Of a DNA stretch of 64,000 bases, positions 42,984 to 53,924 are shown one piece after another. The DNA comes from Calvatia gigantea (lineage: Eukaryota > Basidiomycota > Agaricomycetes > Agaricales > Lycoperdaceae), in NCBI GenBank assembly GCA_025093985.1, contig JACAAK010000012.1, forward strand, positions 868,001-932,000, written 5' to 3'. Positions within the stretch are counted from its first letter, which is position 1. Every line of letters starts with the position of its first letter. The position numbers and the translations under genes were made by a program. Below the pieces are notes generated by a model. The model ran no database searches, was not told where the DNA came from, and was given only the letters and a program-made list of their open reading frames with translations.

Positions 42984-44588
42984 CAGTAAGGGACAAAACC
43001 GTTCCAATGTTTTGAACTTTTCAGAAGATCAGCTCATAACTCAAGGACTACTGTGGCTGTGCACTTCCTAATTTAATTGTAGATAGTCCAGTATCTTATC
43101 TAATCATATGCAAAGTATGATTATGTAATCCTTTGTTTTGGGGGAGTTATTAATTAATTAATATTTTAAGTACATTGGAACAGTTTTGTCCCTCTCAAAT
43201 TCTGAGCACATGACTTCGTTTATTGCAATCAAATAAATACAAATAAAATCATGTGACCATGTAGGGTGATGTATAAATGGATGTGCTTATTCTCAGGTGC
43301 AAATTAACTCCCCCACTATACCTTTACAACTATATGCGCTCTCTTTCCTCTACTCAGACCAATAGAGTCCTCTCTTACCTGGACCAAGGGAAATCTGCTC
43401 ATCATATTGCTTCTATTACTGGTCTGGGAGTCAGTACTATTTCTAGGATTCGCTCCAAACATAGATCAACACTTTCCAAATCTGTTGGTGGCTGCCCATC
43501 TAAACTTTCTCCCTCTGATATCCACTATTCTGTTCGCCTCATCACCTCTCGCAAGGCTGACAATGCCTCCCAAGTCACCAAATCACTTCAAAATGTTATT
43601 GCCCAGCCTGTATCCACCAAAACAGTGCGCAGGGCACTCAGAGGAGCTGGAATGAAGGCTGTAGTCAAGCGGAAACGACCTAAACTTACTGCTGTCCATA
43701 GGAGGAAAAGGTTGGAGTGGGCAGAAGCACATGTTAACTGGACCCTGGAGGACTGGAAGAGGGTTATTTGGACAGATGAGTCCAAAATCAATCGGTTTGG
43801 ATCAGATGGAAGGGTTTGGGTATGGAAAAAGGCAGGAGAGGGGCTGAATGATAGATTGGTTGAGGGAACAGTCAAGTTTGGTGGAGGAAATGTGATGATC
43901 TGGGGTTGTATGCTGTGGGATGGAGTGGGGTTTGCCACTAAAATTGAAGGGAAGATGGATGCTGACCTTTATGTTCAAATTTTGGGGGATGAACTAAAGA
44001 GGAGCATCAGGTGGTATGGGAAGAATGAGGAGGATATGGTCTTCCAACAGGACAATGACCCCAAACACAAGAGCAAAAAGGCTACAAACTGGCTAGATGA
44101 GTCTGAATTGGAGGTTATGGTATGGCCCCCACAGTCTCCAGACCTTAATCCCATTGAACATCTCTGGACTCACCTCAAGAATAAGCTGGGAGAGTATGAT
44201 ACTCCTCCTGATAGCATGAATACCCTATGGGAGAGGATACAAAAGGAGTGGGATGACATAGAACCAGAAGTGTGTCAGAATCTGATAGAGAGTATGCCTA
44301 GGAGGGTCCAGGCAGTTTTACAGGCCAAGGGAGCTTATACCAGGTACTAGAATACCCATTTTGTATATAAATTTCAAGAGGGACAAAACTGTTCCAATGC
44401 ACTTAAAATATTAATTAATTAATAACTCCCCTAAAACAAAGGATTACATAATCATACTTTGCATATGATTAGATAAGATACTGGACTATCTACAATTAAA
44501 TTAGGAAGTGCACAGCCACAGTAGTCCTTGAGATATGAGCTGATCTTCTGAGAAGTTCAAAACATTGGAACGGTTTTGTCCCTTACTG
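42984..44588 (+). mobile_element. Tc1-1: Tc1/mariner element
   Basis: 1,605 bp with CAGTAAGGGACAAAACC ends, TA duplicated at 42982-42983 and 44589-44590, and 212-bp inverted terminal repeats (42984-43195, 44377-44588). Inserted in Gypsy A gag. Each repeat opens with GGGACAAAACCGTTCCAATG and closes with its inverted form CATTGGAACAGTTTTGTCCC. Confidence 0.
43277..44350 (+). CDS. Tc1-1 transposase (DD34E)
   Basis: 357 residues, normal for Tc1. N-terminal helix-turn-helix pair: SSTQTNRVLSYLDQGKSAHHIASITGLGVSTISRIRSKH, then GGCPSKLSP and the second HTH_Tc3_2-like domain, with KRKRPKLTAVHRRKRLEWA. DDE domain: WTDESKINRFGSDGRVWVW (first D), FQQDNDPKHKS (second D) and PPQSPDLNPIEHLW (E, 34 residues on). 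Whole frame intact. It differs from Tc1-2 at three residues, all CpG transitions; here GGC-Cys-PSK replaces the Arg seen in the other two copies, close to the usual GRP (AT-hook-like) motif, which may weaken DNA binding. Confidence 0.
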   Translation: MDVLILRCKLTPPLYLYNYMRSLSSTQTNRVLSYLDQGKSAHHIASITGLGVSTISRIRSKHRSTLSKSVGGCPSKLSPSDIHYSVRLITSRKADNASQVTKSLQNVIAQPVSTKTVRRALRGAGMKAVVKRKRPKLTAVHRRKRLEWAEAHVNWTLEDWKRVIWTDESKINRFGSDGRVWVWKKAGEGLNDRLVEGTVKFGGGNVMIWGCMLWDGVGFATKIEGKMDADLYVQILGDELKRSIRWYGKNEEDMVFQQDNDPKHKSKKATNWLDESELEVMVWPPQSPDLNPIEHLWTHLKNKLGEYDTPPDSMNTLWERIQKEWDDIEPEVCQNLIESMPRRVQAVLQAKGAYTRY

Positions 44589-45143
44589 TATTAAACAGCA
44601 AGGTGAAATGGCAAATCGAGAAATTCAAACAAGGAAACTAAAACACTGCCAACTATCTCATCAAATTTGAAGTACTAAAGAGTAAAGCCAAAACTGACAG
44701 CAAACATGCCATGTTCTTACTCAAGAAAAATGCCTGACAAGACATCATCTACACAATTATAGGATACCTGCCCATCACTAGGCCAAATACTTATGCAGAA
44801 TGGAAAGAAGCAATACTCTCTATTGGACAAGGGTATAAGGCATCAGAATACCACAGAGACAAAAAGACTAGTACAGGAACCACATATAGAGGAGGGAGAA
44901 CCTATAGAGATAGCAAGTAGGTGCCACATTTTTAATGCAAAAGGAGAACTCAAGTGCTACAATTGTGGCACCTTTGGACATATAGCCAAGGACTGCAGGA
45001 AGCCCAAGAAGCTAACTTGCTATAACTGTGGCAAGACCAGTCACATCACCAAGGCCTGCACCATATCTAAGAAAGTACAAATCCAAGGAGTAGAAGAAGC
45101 TAAACCAGAGGAGAAAAAGGATTTTCCTGAAGACTCTGAGTAG

Positions 45144-47036
45144 GCACTGCCTTGAGAGTCAAGAAACTTATATCTAGAATATCAGACAAATTTTACATGA
45201 TTCTCCAGAAATGAAAGTATAAACTAAACCTAAAAGGAAAAATCCAAACAAAAGGAAAAATAATTACAGTAAACATGATTGTTGACTCTGGGTACACCAC
45301 CAGCAGCATCAGCAAGAAACTAGTCAACAAAGAAAGTATTTCCACAAGGAAACTAGAACAAGAAGTCCTGGTACTAAATGCAGATGGAACACCAAATCAG
45401 GGAGAAAAAGTAACAGAAATGGCAACAATTGAAATAGACATCCAGGAACATAACAAAACAATCAAAGCATTGGTTGTACAACTACAGGACAGAACAGAAG
45501 TGTTTCTAGGACATAACTGGCTGGTTAAACACAACCCAGAGGTAAATTGGAATTTAAGAGAAATCAAGTTCACCCAATGCCCATCAATCTGTCAATTTCT
45601 ACACTAGAACATTTGCATCACTAATAAAATCCAAAGCATGGTGATCACCAAAGACTTATGGAAAGAAGAAGATGAGCCAGACCCAACCAAGCCAGATGAC
45701 CTACCAGACTATGTTCAACCATTTGTTGAGATGAGTACACCAAAGTAGCTTCTACACTAGTGGTGGAGGGGAGTCATACTCACTGGGTTTGTTGAGAGCA
45801 TTATAAACTGTTGCTAAAGGATATCTGAGAGAAATGGTGGGCAATAGAAAGACTGAATTGTCTAAGGAATGTACACATATTACATAGGGCTTATATATCT
45901 AATGTCTCTGGTCTGTGCACCATTCTACCTAATACAGGTGAGGTCTTATCTGCCAGTAGCATATATAGAGCATACTGTATATGTGGTTCTATCTAATAGA
46001 CCATAGCCAGCAACCTAGAGTGCGGTCTAGTACATTGTTCATTATCTCTCTTCAAGAGTGAAGTACTCAAGAATCTGTTTCAGCTATAAATAAGCTGACC
46101 CAATGTAGTGGTACGGATCAAGATTCAACACCATTCACACACTTGTTCAATAAAACAACATTTGACAAGCTCCCAGAACAAATAGAATGGGACCATGAAA
46201 TAGTCCTGATAGACAATGCTCCAAAAGAAATAAATACCAGTACATATAACATGACAGTCAAGGAGCAAGACAAACTTTAAGCATTCATCAAGGAAAATCT
46301 TGAATTGGGATAAATAAGGCCATCAAAGTCACTATATGCAGCCCCCATCTTCTTCATCCCAAAAAAAGATGGGTTCAAAAGGCTAATCCAAGACTACTGA
46401 CAACTGAACAATGTGGTAGTCAAAGATAAAACTCCACTACCAAGAATCAGAGAAGTCATCAACAAACTGGGAAAAGTCAAATACTTCAACAAGTTAGACA
46501 TCATTTAGGGATACAACAATGTCAGGATTAAGGAAGGAGATGAATAGAAGGCTGTATTCTTCACCAACAAAGGACTCTTCAAACCTACAGTTATGTACTT
46601 TGGCTTAAGCAATTTACCCAGAACATTCTCTTGCATGATGGCAAGCATATTTCACAACCTACTATAAAATAGAGATATTGTGAACTACATAGATGACTTT
46701 GCAATCCTTGGGGACATGAAGGAGCAACTGCAAGAATGGACAGTACAGTTCCTAGAACAAGCAAATCAGTATAACCTATGCTTCAAATGATCCAAGTGCA
46801 TATTCAATGCCAAAGAAATCCCAATGCTAGGAGTCAAAGTAGGACGTGGATGAATCAAAATAGAAGAAGAAAAGGTCAAGTTAGTATGAGATTGGCCCAA
46901 ACCCAAAAACACCAAAGGCATAGAATGATTCCTAGGGTTCATAAACTACTACCAATACTTCATCAAGAACTTCAGCAAGATCACAGGACCACTGAACAAG
47001 CTTAAAAGAGCAACAATGTGGGAATAGAACATAGAA
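45144..47036 (+). pseudogene. Gypsy A protease and reverse transcriptase
   Basis: Protease with IVDSGYTTSSISKKLV and FLGHNWLVKHNPEVNW (45275-45607). After the solo Copia LTR the frame resumes with THLFNKTTFDKLPEQIEWDHEI. RT blocks: YAAPIFFIPKKDGFKRLIQDY, YFNKLDII, VMYFGLSNLPRTFS, NYIDDFAI (catalytic DD kept), and FLGFINYYQYFIKNFSKI. At least eight stops, mostly TGA, TAG or TAA where TGG, CAG or CGA is expected. Not functional. Confidence 0.
45724..46130 (-). repeat. Solo Copia LTR inside Gypsy A
   Basis: About 407 bp, a diverged, reversed relative of the Copia-Y LTR (its right end GATCAAGATTCAACA mirrors TGTTGAATCTCGATC). Flanked by CCATT at 45719-45723 and 46131-46135; removal restores Gypsy reading DYVQPFTHLFNKTTF. 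Confidence 0.
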
Positions 47037-47341
47037 TGTTACAACCTTAGTCTGAGTAAACCTCAGGTTACAACTTAGGTTAAGACTTGAGGGCGAGTAA
47101 AGGGAGGAGAATGAGGTGGTTAAGCATACCAAATACAGGAGGATGTATGTACACTTAAATACAAAGAAACATCAGTTGAATGGATGGAGTTAACTACATG
47201 AAATGTCCAATGACAATGGCATGGTAGTTGTATGAGTCAATACTCAGAGATTGCTGAGATGCTAATAGGTGAAACAGGTACAAGGTAGGAAGAAATGGAG
47301 ACAAGTACAGAGGTGCAATAGAAATGGTGGAAATCACAACA
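47037..47341 (-). repeat. Gypsy C 3' LTR
   Basis: 305 bp, TGTTACAACC...AATCACAACA. Adjacent on the inner side is a pyrimidine run TTACCCCCC, i.e. a minus-strand polypurine tract. Confidence 0.
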
Positions 47342-47359
47342 TTACCCCCCAATTAGGCT

Positions 47360-48412
47360 TCATGCCTCAGGAAGCTCATTGAAGTTGCCATGGATAATGG
47401 CTGCAGTGAGGGCCTTCTTGGTGGCACCTATGAGGCATTTTCCCCTGTTGGATAGCTTGAAGAAGATAGGCAAGTGGCTTTGGCCATCTTGGCAGATAGG
47501 GACTGGGACATCTTCATATGGGAACTTGGTGATGGTGGAAGTTTTCCAGTAACTCTTGACTATCAAGTTCCAATAGGGTTGGTTGTGTTCTTGGCTAGGT
47601 AACACAGTGCAGAAGTGAGTGAGTGGCAGAAAAACTGAGATGATTTGGGGTAGTGTGATCATTTCGATGAAGTGGTGTAGGGTGTTGACTTCTTCCTTCA
47701 TTGATACTGTAATTTTCTCATCCATAGGGGTGTCAGCTTGGGTAGTTGTTCAGGGTGGATTGGCAGTGTCACAGAGTTCTTTCAGGGTGGAGTGGATACG
47801 GTTAATAAGTTTCTTGGTACTGGCATCATTGGGGGTGGTGCTACGGCCAAGCAGGCTGGAGGCAATGTCTCCTAGTTCTAGGAATATTTCTGCAATGTCT
47901 CCTAGTTCTAGGAATATTTCTGCAATGTCTCCTAGTTTTAGGAATATTTCTGTGATGTTGAGGTTCTTGAATACTTCAAGTGCAAGGTCAACCTGGCTTT
48001 GCAAACTGTCAACATGGCTTTGTTTAGATGGTGTCAGGGCCAATTGGGAGAGGGTGTGGAAGATGGCAGGGATGTGTTTGCTGGTGGATGTAGCAGTGTT
48101 TTCAAAACCTGCATATATGTTTGTGAATGTGATACATGCTATTGCGAGAGTGATGAGGCAGTTGATATTCAGCCATTTGTTCTGGTTTGTAATGGTAATT
48201 AGTTCGGCATTAGTGGTATTGTTGACATTTTTGAGCAGATCTTCTAATAGCCCTTGGGCCAGTGATGGTGTTGTGGCCATGTTGAATCATGTGCCACTGG
48301 AAGCAGAGGCTTTGCTGTTGCCTGGCTCAGGCATTGGGACAGAAGAGATTCTAGTTGGGTTGGGGTGGATGAGAGAGGAGATTGTGACATGGCTAGTTTG
48401 GGAGGCAGGCAT
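47360..48412 (-). pseudogene. Gypsy C ORF3, accessory ORF of unknown function
   Basis: 351 codons in one frame, broken by a few stops. Starts MPASQTSHVTISSLIHPNPTR; then MATTPSLAQGLLEDLLKNV, a hydrophobic segment (CLITLAIACITFTNIYAG, possible membrane helix), a helical region with three repeats of EIFLELGDIA, then MDEKITVSMKEEVNTLHHFIEMITLPQIISVFLP, YWNLIVKSYWKTS and an end in FNELPEA. The same product, about 332 codons, occurs in Gypsy B. It begins 2 bp after the pol stop and ends 18 bp before the 3' LTR. I do not recognise the family; a membrane-active or envelope-like role is possible but unproven. Confidence 0.
47862..47951. repeat. 30-bp tandem repeat, three units, in Gypsy C ORF3
   Basis: Three units of GCAATGTCTCCTAGTTCTAG plus ten more bases; they code three in-frame EIFLELGDIA decapeptides on the minus strand. 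Gypsy B has one such unit (NIFLELANIA), so the expansion is specific to this copy. Confidence 0.
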
Positions 48413-49087
48413 GTCTAGTAGACTTGTTTGCTGGTTGGTTTGTTGGATGCACTTTTTGACTTTTTATCCCCTTTTTTATGGGTATCCTCCAGATGCCTTT
48501 TTAGGTAGTCTTATATAGCCTCTTTTGCATTTCCCAGGTTGGATTCCACTATCCATGTATCTTTTTCATTGTTATACCCTTTCTAATGTACTAGGAATTG
48601 ATATTCCCTTCTACGTTTCCATTGTCCTTGGATCTCATCCACTTTGTATTCTTCTTCATTATTGATAATCACCAGGTCAGGCACTGATGATTGTTTCTAA
48701 CTTGGGAACTCTGCCTTGTATGCTGGCATCAGCAGCTGTTCATTGAAGATGTTATAGATGGCCCATCCATCTGGTAGGTTTAGTCAATATGCCACTTCTC
48801 CTATTTTTTCCTTAATATGGAAAGGGCCATACTGTTTCTGGCCTAGCTTCTTTGATATTTGATTGGTGTGGATGTTCATGTTCTTGAGCCACACTTTATT
48901 GCCAATTTGGTATATCCTGGTATAGAGCCTACCACAGTCATGTTGCTGTTTTATCTTTTCTTGGTATGAGTGCAGTGCTGATGAGGTGTTGTCTTAGGCA
49001 GCTTGGAGCTGTTTCAGAAATTCCATTGCTGTAGGGTTGTTTGTTGATTGGTCATTTTTGCCCTTCCATAGGTGTCTTCCATAGTTT

Positions 49088-49392
49088 TGTTATGACCTTA
49101 GTCTGAGTAAACCTCAGGCTGCAACTTAGGCTAAGACTTGAGGGCGAATAAGGGAGGGAGAACCAGGTGGTTAAGCATACCAAATACAGGAGTATGTATG
49201 TACACTTAAATATGGTAGACATCCAGTTGAACAGATGGAGGTAACTACATGAAACATCCAACAATAATGGTGTAGTAGTTCTATGAGTCAATACTCAGAG
49301 ATTACTGGTATAGGAATAGGTGAAACAGATATCAGGTATATCAGAATGTAGACAAGCATGGGGTGATCACAAATAGACAAAAGTTCACAACA
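49088..49392 (-). repeat. Gypsy B 3' LTR
   Basis: 305 bp, TGTTATGACC...GTTCACAACA; AGTTT precedes it. Confidence 0.
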
Positions 49393-49410
49393 ATACCCTC
49401 CAGTTAGGCT

Positions 49411-50406
49411 TCATGCCTCAGGAAGCTCATTGAAGTCTCTATTTACTATAGCAGGTGCGAGTGCTTTCTTGGTGGTGGCAATGAGGAATTTTCCATCGTT
49501 GGACCATGCTAACAAGATGGGCGAGTGGCTTCGTCCATCTTGTCAGATAGGGACTGGAATGCTGTTGAATGGAAAGTTGGTGGTGGTGGAACTGTCCCAG
49601 TAATTCTTGACTATCGAGTTCCAGTAGTATCAGTCCTTTTCTTGTCCTGGCAGCATAGTGCAGAATCTTGTGGGTGGGAGAAAAACCGATATGAGTTGTG
49701 GCAGTGTAATGGTCTTTATGAAGTAACAGAGGGCATTGACTTCTTCTTTCATGGAGACAGTGGTTTCTTCATCCATAGGGGTGTCAGTGTGGTGTGGTGG
49801 CATAGAGTTGACTGTGTTGTGCAATTCGGAGAGGGTAATATGAATCCTGTCGACTAAGGTGTTGATGTCAGGGTCCTCATTTGACTTGTCTCTTCCAAGC
49901 AGCTTCATGGCTATATTGGCGAGCTCAAGGAATATGTTGGCGATGTCAAGGTGGTTGAAAACCTCAAGGCCTAGGTCAATTTGACTTTGGAGTCCCTGGA
50001 CATGATCTTGTTTACTAGGGGTGAGGGTGGATTGGTCTAATGCTCGAAAAATGGTGGGGATGTGTTGGTTGGTGGAGGAGGACATATTGGTGAATCCCAT
50101 ATATATGTCAGCAAAGGTGATACAGGCGGTGGCAAGGGTAATGTGTCAGTTTACCACTAGTTGTTTGTTCTGGGTGGTGATGTTTTCTATTTCACTGTTG
50201 GTTGCCTTATCAACATCCTTGAGTAGGGCTTCAAGGAGGCTTTGCACTAGGGATGGCATTTTGGTGAGGTTGAAGTGAGTTCCTTGTAGAGCCAGTACTC
50301 TGCTGTTACCTAGTTCTGGGAATGGTAGGGATAAAATCCTGGTAGGGGTAGGGTGTACAAGAGAGTCAATAGCGATACGGTTGGGTTGGGAGGCAGGCAT
50401 GTTCAT
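49411..50406 (-). pseudogene. Gypsy B ORF3, accessory ORF of unknown function
   Basis: 332 codons in one frame with a few stops, homologous to Gypsy C ORF3: MNMPASQPNRIAIDSLVHPTPTR, MPSLVQSLLEALLKDVDKA, HITLATACITFADIYMGF (hydrophobic), SQIDLGLEVFNHLDIANIFLELANIAMKLLG, MDEETTVSMKEEVNALCYFIKTITLPQLISVFLPP, ending FNELPEA. Its ATG directly follows the pol stop (TAAATG), suggesting coupled translation. Conservation of frame, length and ends in two copies supports a real protein. Confidence 0.
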
Positions 50407-53400
50407 TTAGTTTCTTAGTCCAGATTGTTTGTTCAATGCTTTTTTGTATTTTCTGCCCCCTCTTTTATGGGTATCCTCTGGATGCCTTTTTAGGTAGTCT
50501 TATATGGCATCTTTCGCATTCTCTAAGTTGGACTCTGCTGTCCACATATCTTCTTTGTTGCTATACCCCTTCCAGTGGACTAGGAATTGATATCCCCTCC
50601 CCCATTTTCTTCATCCACGGATTTCTTCTACTTCATACTCTTCTTCATTGTTGATGATCACTGGAGTGGGTGCCGGTGTCTTTTCCTGACTTGGGAACTC
50701 AGTATGGTGTGCTGGTGTCAGGAGTTGTTCATTGAACACATCATGGATGGCCCATCCATCTAGTAGCATTAGCCGGTATGCCACTTCTCCTATCTTTTCC
50801 TTAATGAGGAAAGGTCCATACCATTTTTGGCCTAGCTTCTTTGATATCTGATGGGTATGGATGTTTGTGTTTTCCAGCCATACCGCATTACCTATTTGGT
50901 ATGTTTTGGCATAGGTCTTGTTTTGATCATATTGCTGTTTCATCTTTTCTTGGTATGCACATAGTGCTAATGAGGTGTCGTCTCAGGCAGCCTGAAGTCC
51001 TTTCAGGAAATCTGTGGCCACTGGATTGTTTGTTGTTAATTCGTTTTTCCCTTTCCATGGGTTTCTTCCATAGTTTAGGAAGAATGGTGTTACCTGTGTT
51101 CCTCTATGTTGTTTGTCGTTATACTGGAATTCTGCAATGGGGAGCCATTCTGCCCAGTCGTCTTGGTTGTAATTGCAGTATAAGCAGATGTATGTTTCTA
51201 CTTCTCTGTTGATGCGTTCTGTTTGTCCGTTGGTTTGTGGGTGATATGCTGTTGATAGGTTTCGTTCTATGCCGAGTCCTTTAAATAGTTCTTTGGTGAA
51301 TTCTAATGTGAACTGAGGTCCTTGGTTGCTGAGTACTTTCCTCAGTAGTCCGTGTAGCTTCCATATTTCATCTCAATATATCTTTGCAATATCTTTGGAC
51401 GAAATGTCCGTGGTAGTCGCTGTGAGTCATATTATTTTTGTAAAATAATCTACAATGACCAGTATTGCATCCTTTCCTTCTGACTCCAGTAGTGGCCCAA
51501 TCATATTGATGCTAATTTCATCCCAAGGTCCATTTGGGACTGGAAGGGGATGTAGTGGTAATTTGAGCAGTATTGTCCTTGTCTTGTTTCTTTAACAGGC
51601 TTGGCATCCTCAGATGTATCTTTTTATGTGCTTTCACATTGTTGGCCACCAGTAATCGTGGCTGATTAGTTCCATCATCCTGTGTTGGCCCAGGTGTCCT
51701 GCATCTGGGATATCATGGTACTGTGTCAGGATTTCTTCTCTTAGCTTTGGGTCAGGTGGGACATATGTGCTGTTTTGTTTGTAGACTACTTTATTGTGTT
51801 CAATGAGTTGGGAATCCTGTTTTTTCAGTTCAGTCAGGACCATTGTCTCTTGTTGGGTTTGGCTTCGAATTTTCTCTAGGAGGTCTGGCTGGATGAACAA
51901 TTTTGCTTGTAGGAGTATTGTGCTATCTGCGCTGTTGGTTTGTAGCCAGCTTTCCTGGATCATGGTGACTAGTTTATCTTCCTGCCCTTCTGGTTTTTGA
52001 TGGATTCAGGATAGTAGGTCGGCTTTCATGTTTGTTTTTCCAGGCACATGTCATAGTATGAAATCATAGTCCTGTAGTCGCAGATACCATTGTGCTTGTT
52101 GTCCATTCAGTTTCTGTGGTTTTCTATAGTATTTCAGGTTTTCATGATTGGTCCAGATTTCAAACTTTTCTTCGGCATCAAGGAGGTAATGTTTCCACTC
52201 TTTCAAGGTGTGAATGATTGCTAGTAGCTCTTTGTCATATATTTTGTAGTTTCGTTTGGCTGGCAATAATGTTCATGAGGTGAAGGTGATGGGGTGCCAT
52301 TTGTCTTCTTGCTGTTGTGACAGCACACCTCCTAGTGCATAATCTGATATGTCAACTTCCACCCTGAATTGACCTTGTCTTTGTGGTAATGTCAGGATGG
52401 GTTCCTCAGTGATACATTTCTTGAGTCAGTCAAAGGCAGTCTGATGTTCTTTGGCCCATTCCCATGCTGTTACTCCTTTGAGTTTGTTCAATGGTCCTGC
52501 AATTTTGCTGAAGTCCTTGATGAAGTGTTGGTAATAGTTGGTGAAGCCCAGGAATCTTTCTACTTCTTTGGTATTTTTTGGCTTAGGCCATTCCCATACT
52601 GATTTCACTTTTTCCTCTTCCATCTCGATTCGCCCATGTCCCACTTTAACCCCTAGCATTGGAATCTCTTCTGCGTTAAAGATGCATTTGGTCCATTTGA
52701 AGTACAGGTTGTATTGGGCAGCTTGCTCTAGGAACTATACTGTTCGTTCCTTCAGCTGTTCTTTGCTGTTGCCTGGGATAGTGAAGTTGTCCATATAGTT
52801 CACAATATCTCCATTCTGTAGTAGGTTTTGGAAGATGCTTGTCATCATTCTGGAGAAGGTTCCTGGTGAGTTGCTTAGGCCAAAATACATGACCATTGGT
52901 TTGAAAAGTCCTTTATTGGTAAGGAAAGCTGCCTTCCATTCATCTCCTTCTTTGATCCTGATGTTGTTGTATCCCCAGATGATGTCGAGTTTATTGAAAT
53001 ATTTTGCTTTCCCAAGTTTGTCAATTACTTTGCTGATTCTTGGTAGTGGCATTTTATCTTTGACCACTACGTTGTTCAATCGCCTGTAGTCTTGAATTAG
53101 CCTCTTGGATCTGTCTTTCTTTGGAATAAAGAATGTTAGAGCTGCATATGGGGATTTCAACAGTTATATTTGTCCTGATTCTAGGTTTTCTTTGATAAAT
53201 GCCTTGAGTTCGTCCTGTTCTTTGACCATTATGTTATATGTCCCTGCACTTATTTCCTTTGGGGCATTCTCAGTTAGGATTATCTCGTGGTCCCATTCAG
53301 TTCATTCTGGGAGCTTGTCAAACATTGTCTTGTTGAATAAGTGTGTGAACAGTTGTATGTAGTCTGGTAGGTCTTCCAGTTTGGTCAGGTCTAGTTCGTC

Positions 53401-53924
53401 TTCTTCTTCCCATAGATCTTCTGTAGTGGCCATGCTTCATATTTTTCCTGTAATAGGTATATTCTGATGGGGGAATTGACATCCTGGCAGGCATTAGGTG
53501 AATTTGATTTGTCCATTTTCCCAATCCACTTCTAGGTTGTGTTTAACTAGCCAGTCGTGTCCTAAAAAGATTTCTGCCCTGTCCTGTAGTTGTATGACAG
53601 ATGCCTCAATTTGTTCTTTGTGTCCTTGGATATCTATGTTGATTGTGGCCATTTCTGTTACCCTCCTGCCTTGGTTTGGTGTCCCATCTGCATTTAATAC
53701 CAAAATTTGCTATTCTAGTATTCGGGTGGAGAGTCCTTCATCTACTAGTTTTTTGCTGATGCTGCTGGTCATGCATCCCGAGTCTACGATTGTATTGACT
53801 GTGATCTCCTTTTTTGTGGTTTGTATTTTTCCTTTTAGGTTTAGTTTGCACTTTCTTCTCTGAGGAATTGTGTAGAATTTGTCTGATATCCTAGATACAA
53901 GTTTTTTGACTCTTGAGGTAGTGC
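50407..53924 (-). pseudogene. Gypsy B pol with chromodomain
   Basis: Protease (IVDSGCMTSSISKKLVDEG, FLGHDWLVKHNLEVDW), RT (YAALTFFIPKKDRSKRLIQDY, FNKLDIIWGYNNIRI, NYMDNFTI with the second catalytic Asp changed to Asn), RNase H, integrase (HHCC HLGQHRMMELISHDYWWPTM; DAILVIVDYFTKI; CNYNQDDWAEWLPIAEFQYND), a linker (YDQNKTYAKTYQIGNAVWLENTNIH, then KLGQKWYGPFLIKEKIGEVAYRL), and a chromodomain (EEYEVEEIRG, then YQFLVHWKGYSNKEDMWTAESNLENAKDAI, then DYLKRHPEDTHKRG; about 50655-50460). Stops include CAA-to-TAA and CGA-to-TGA types. The frame is -1 relative to gag. Confidence 0.

Larger units (their letters stand above)
42390..45143 (+). pseudogene. Gypsy A gag, interrupted by Tc1-1
   Basis: Starts MSSNPDEYRELNLEV; acidic N-terminus, then SGKGLVLDPGFFNGTCSKFDDWWRAMILFMKF, a typical Ty3/Gypsy Gag capsid opening. 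A CGA-to-TGA-type stop follows at ILARL. Tc1-1 interrupts at 42984. The frame resumes near 44595, with stops, and ends in two CCHC knuckles (CYNCGTFGHIAKDC and CYNCGKTSHITKAC, about 44955-45060) and the terminal DFPEDSE stop shared with Gypsy B and C. Confidence 0.
42009..47036 (+). mobile_element. Gypsy A: chromovirus-type Ty3/Gypsy, plus strand, 3' end cut off
   Basis: 5' LTR, leader, gag, protease and RT are present; the element is interrupted by Tc1-1 and a solo Copia LTR and is cut within the RT/RNase H junction by Gypsy C at 47037. Its remaining part would lie beyond the right edge of the window. Left flanking bases AGGTA (42004-42008) are the candidate target duplication. Decayed, with many stops. 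Confidence 0.

Noticed and set aside
43588..43938. 116-codon ORF opposite the Tc1 transposase, present in all three copies
   Set aside because: Conserved only because the transposase on the other strand is; no independent motif.
47619..48518. 299-codon plus-strand ORF with several hydrophobic stretches
   Set aside because: Antisense to Gypsy C ORF3, which has a homologue in Gypsy B on the minus strand; the plus-strand frame is not kept in Gypsy B.
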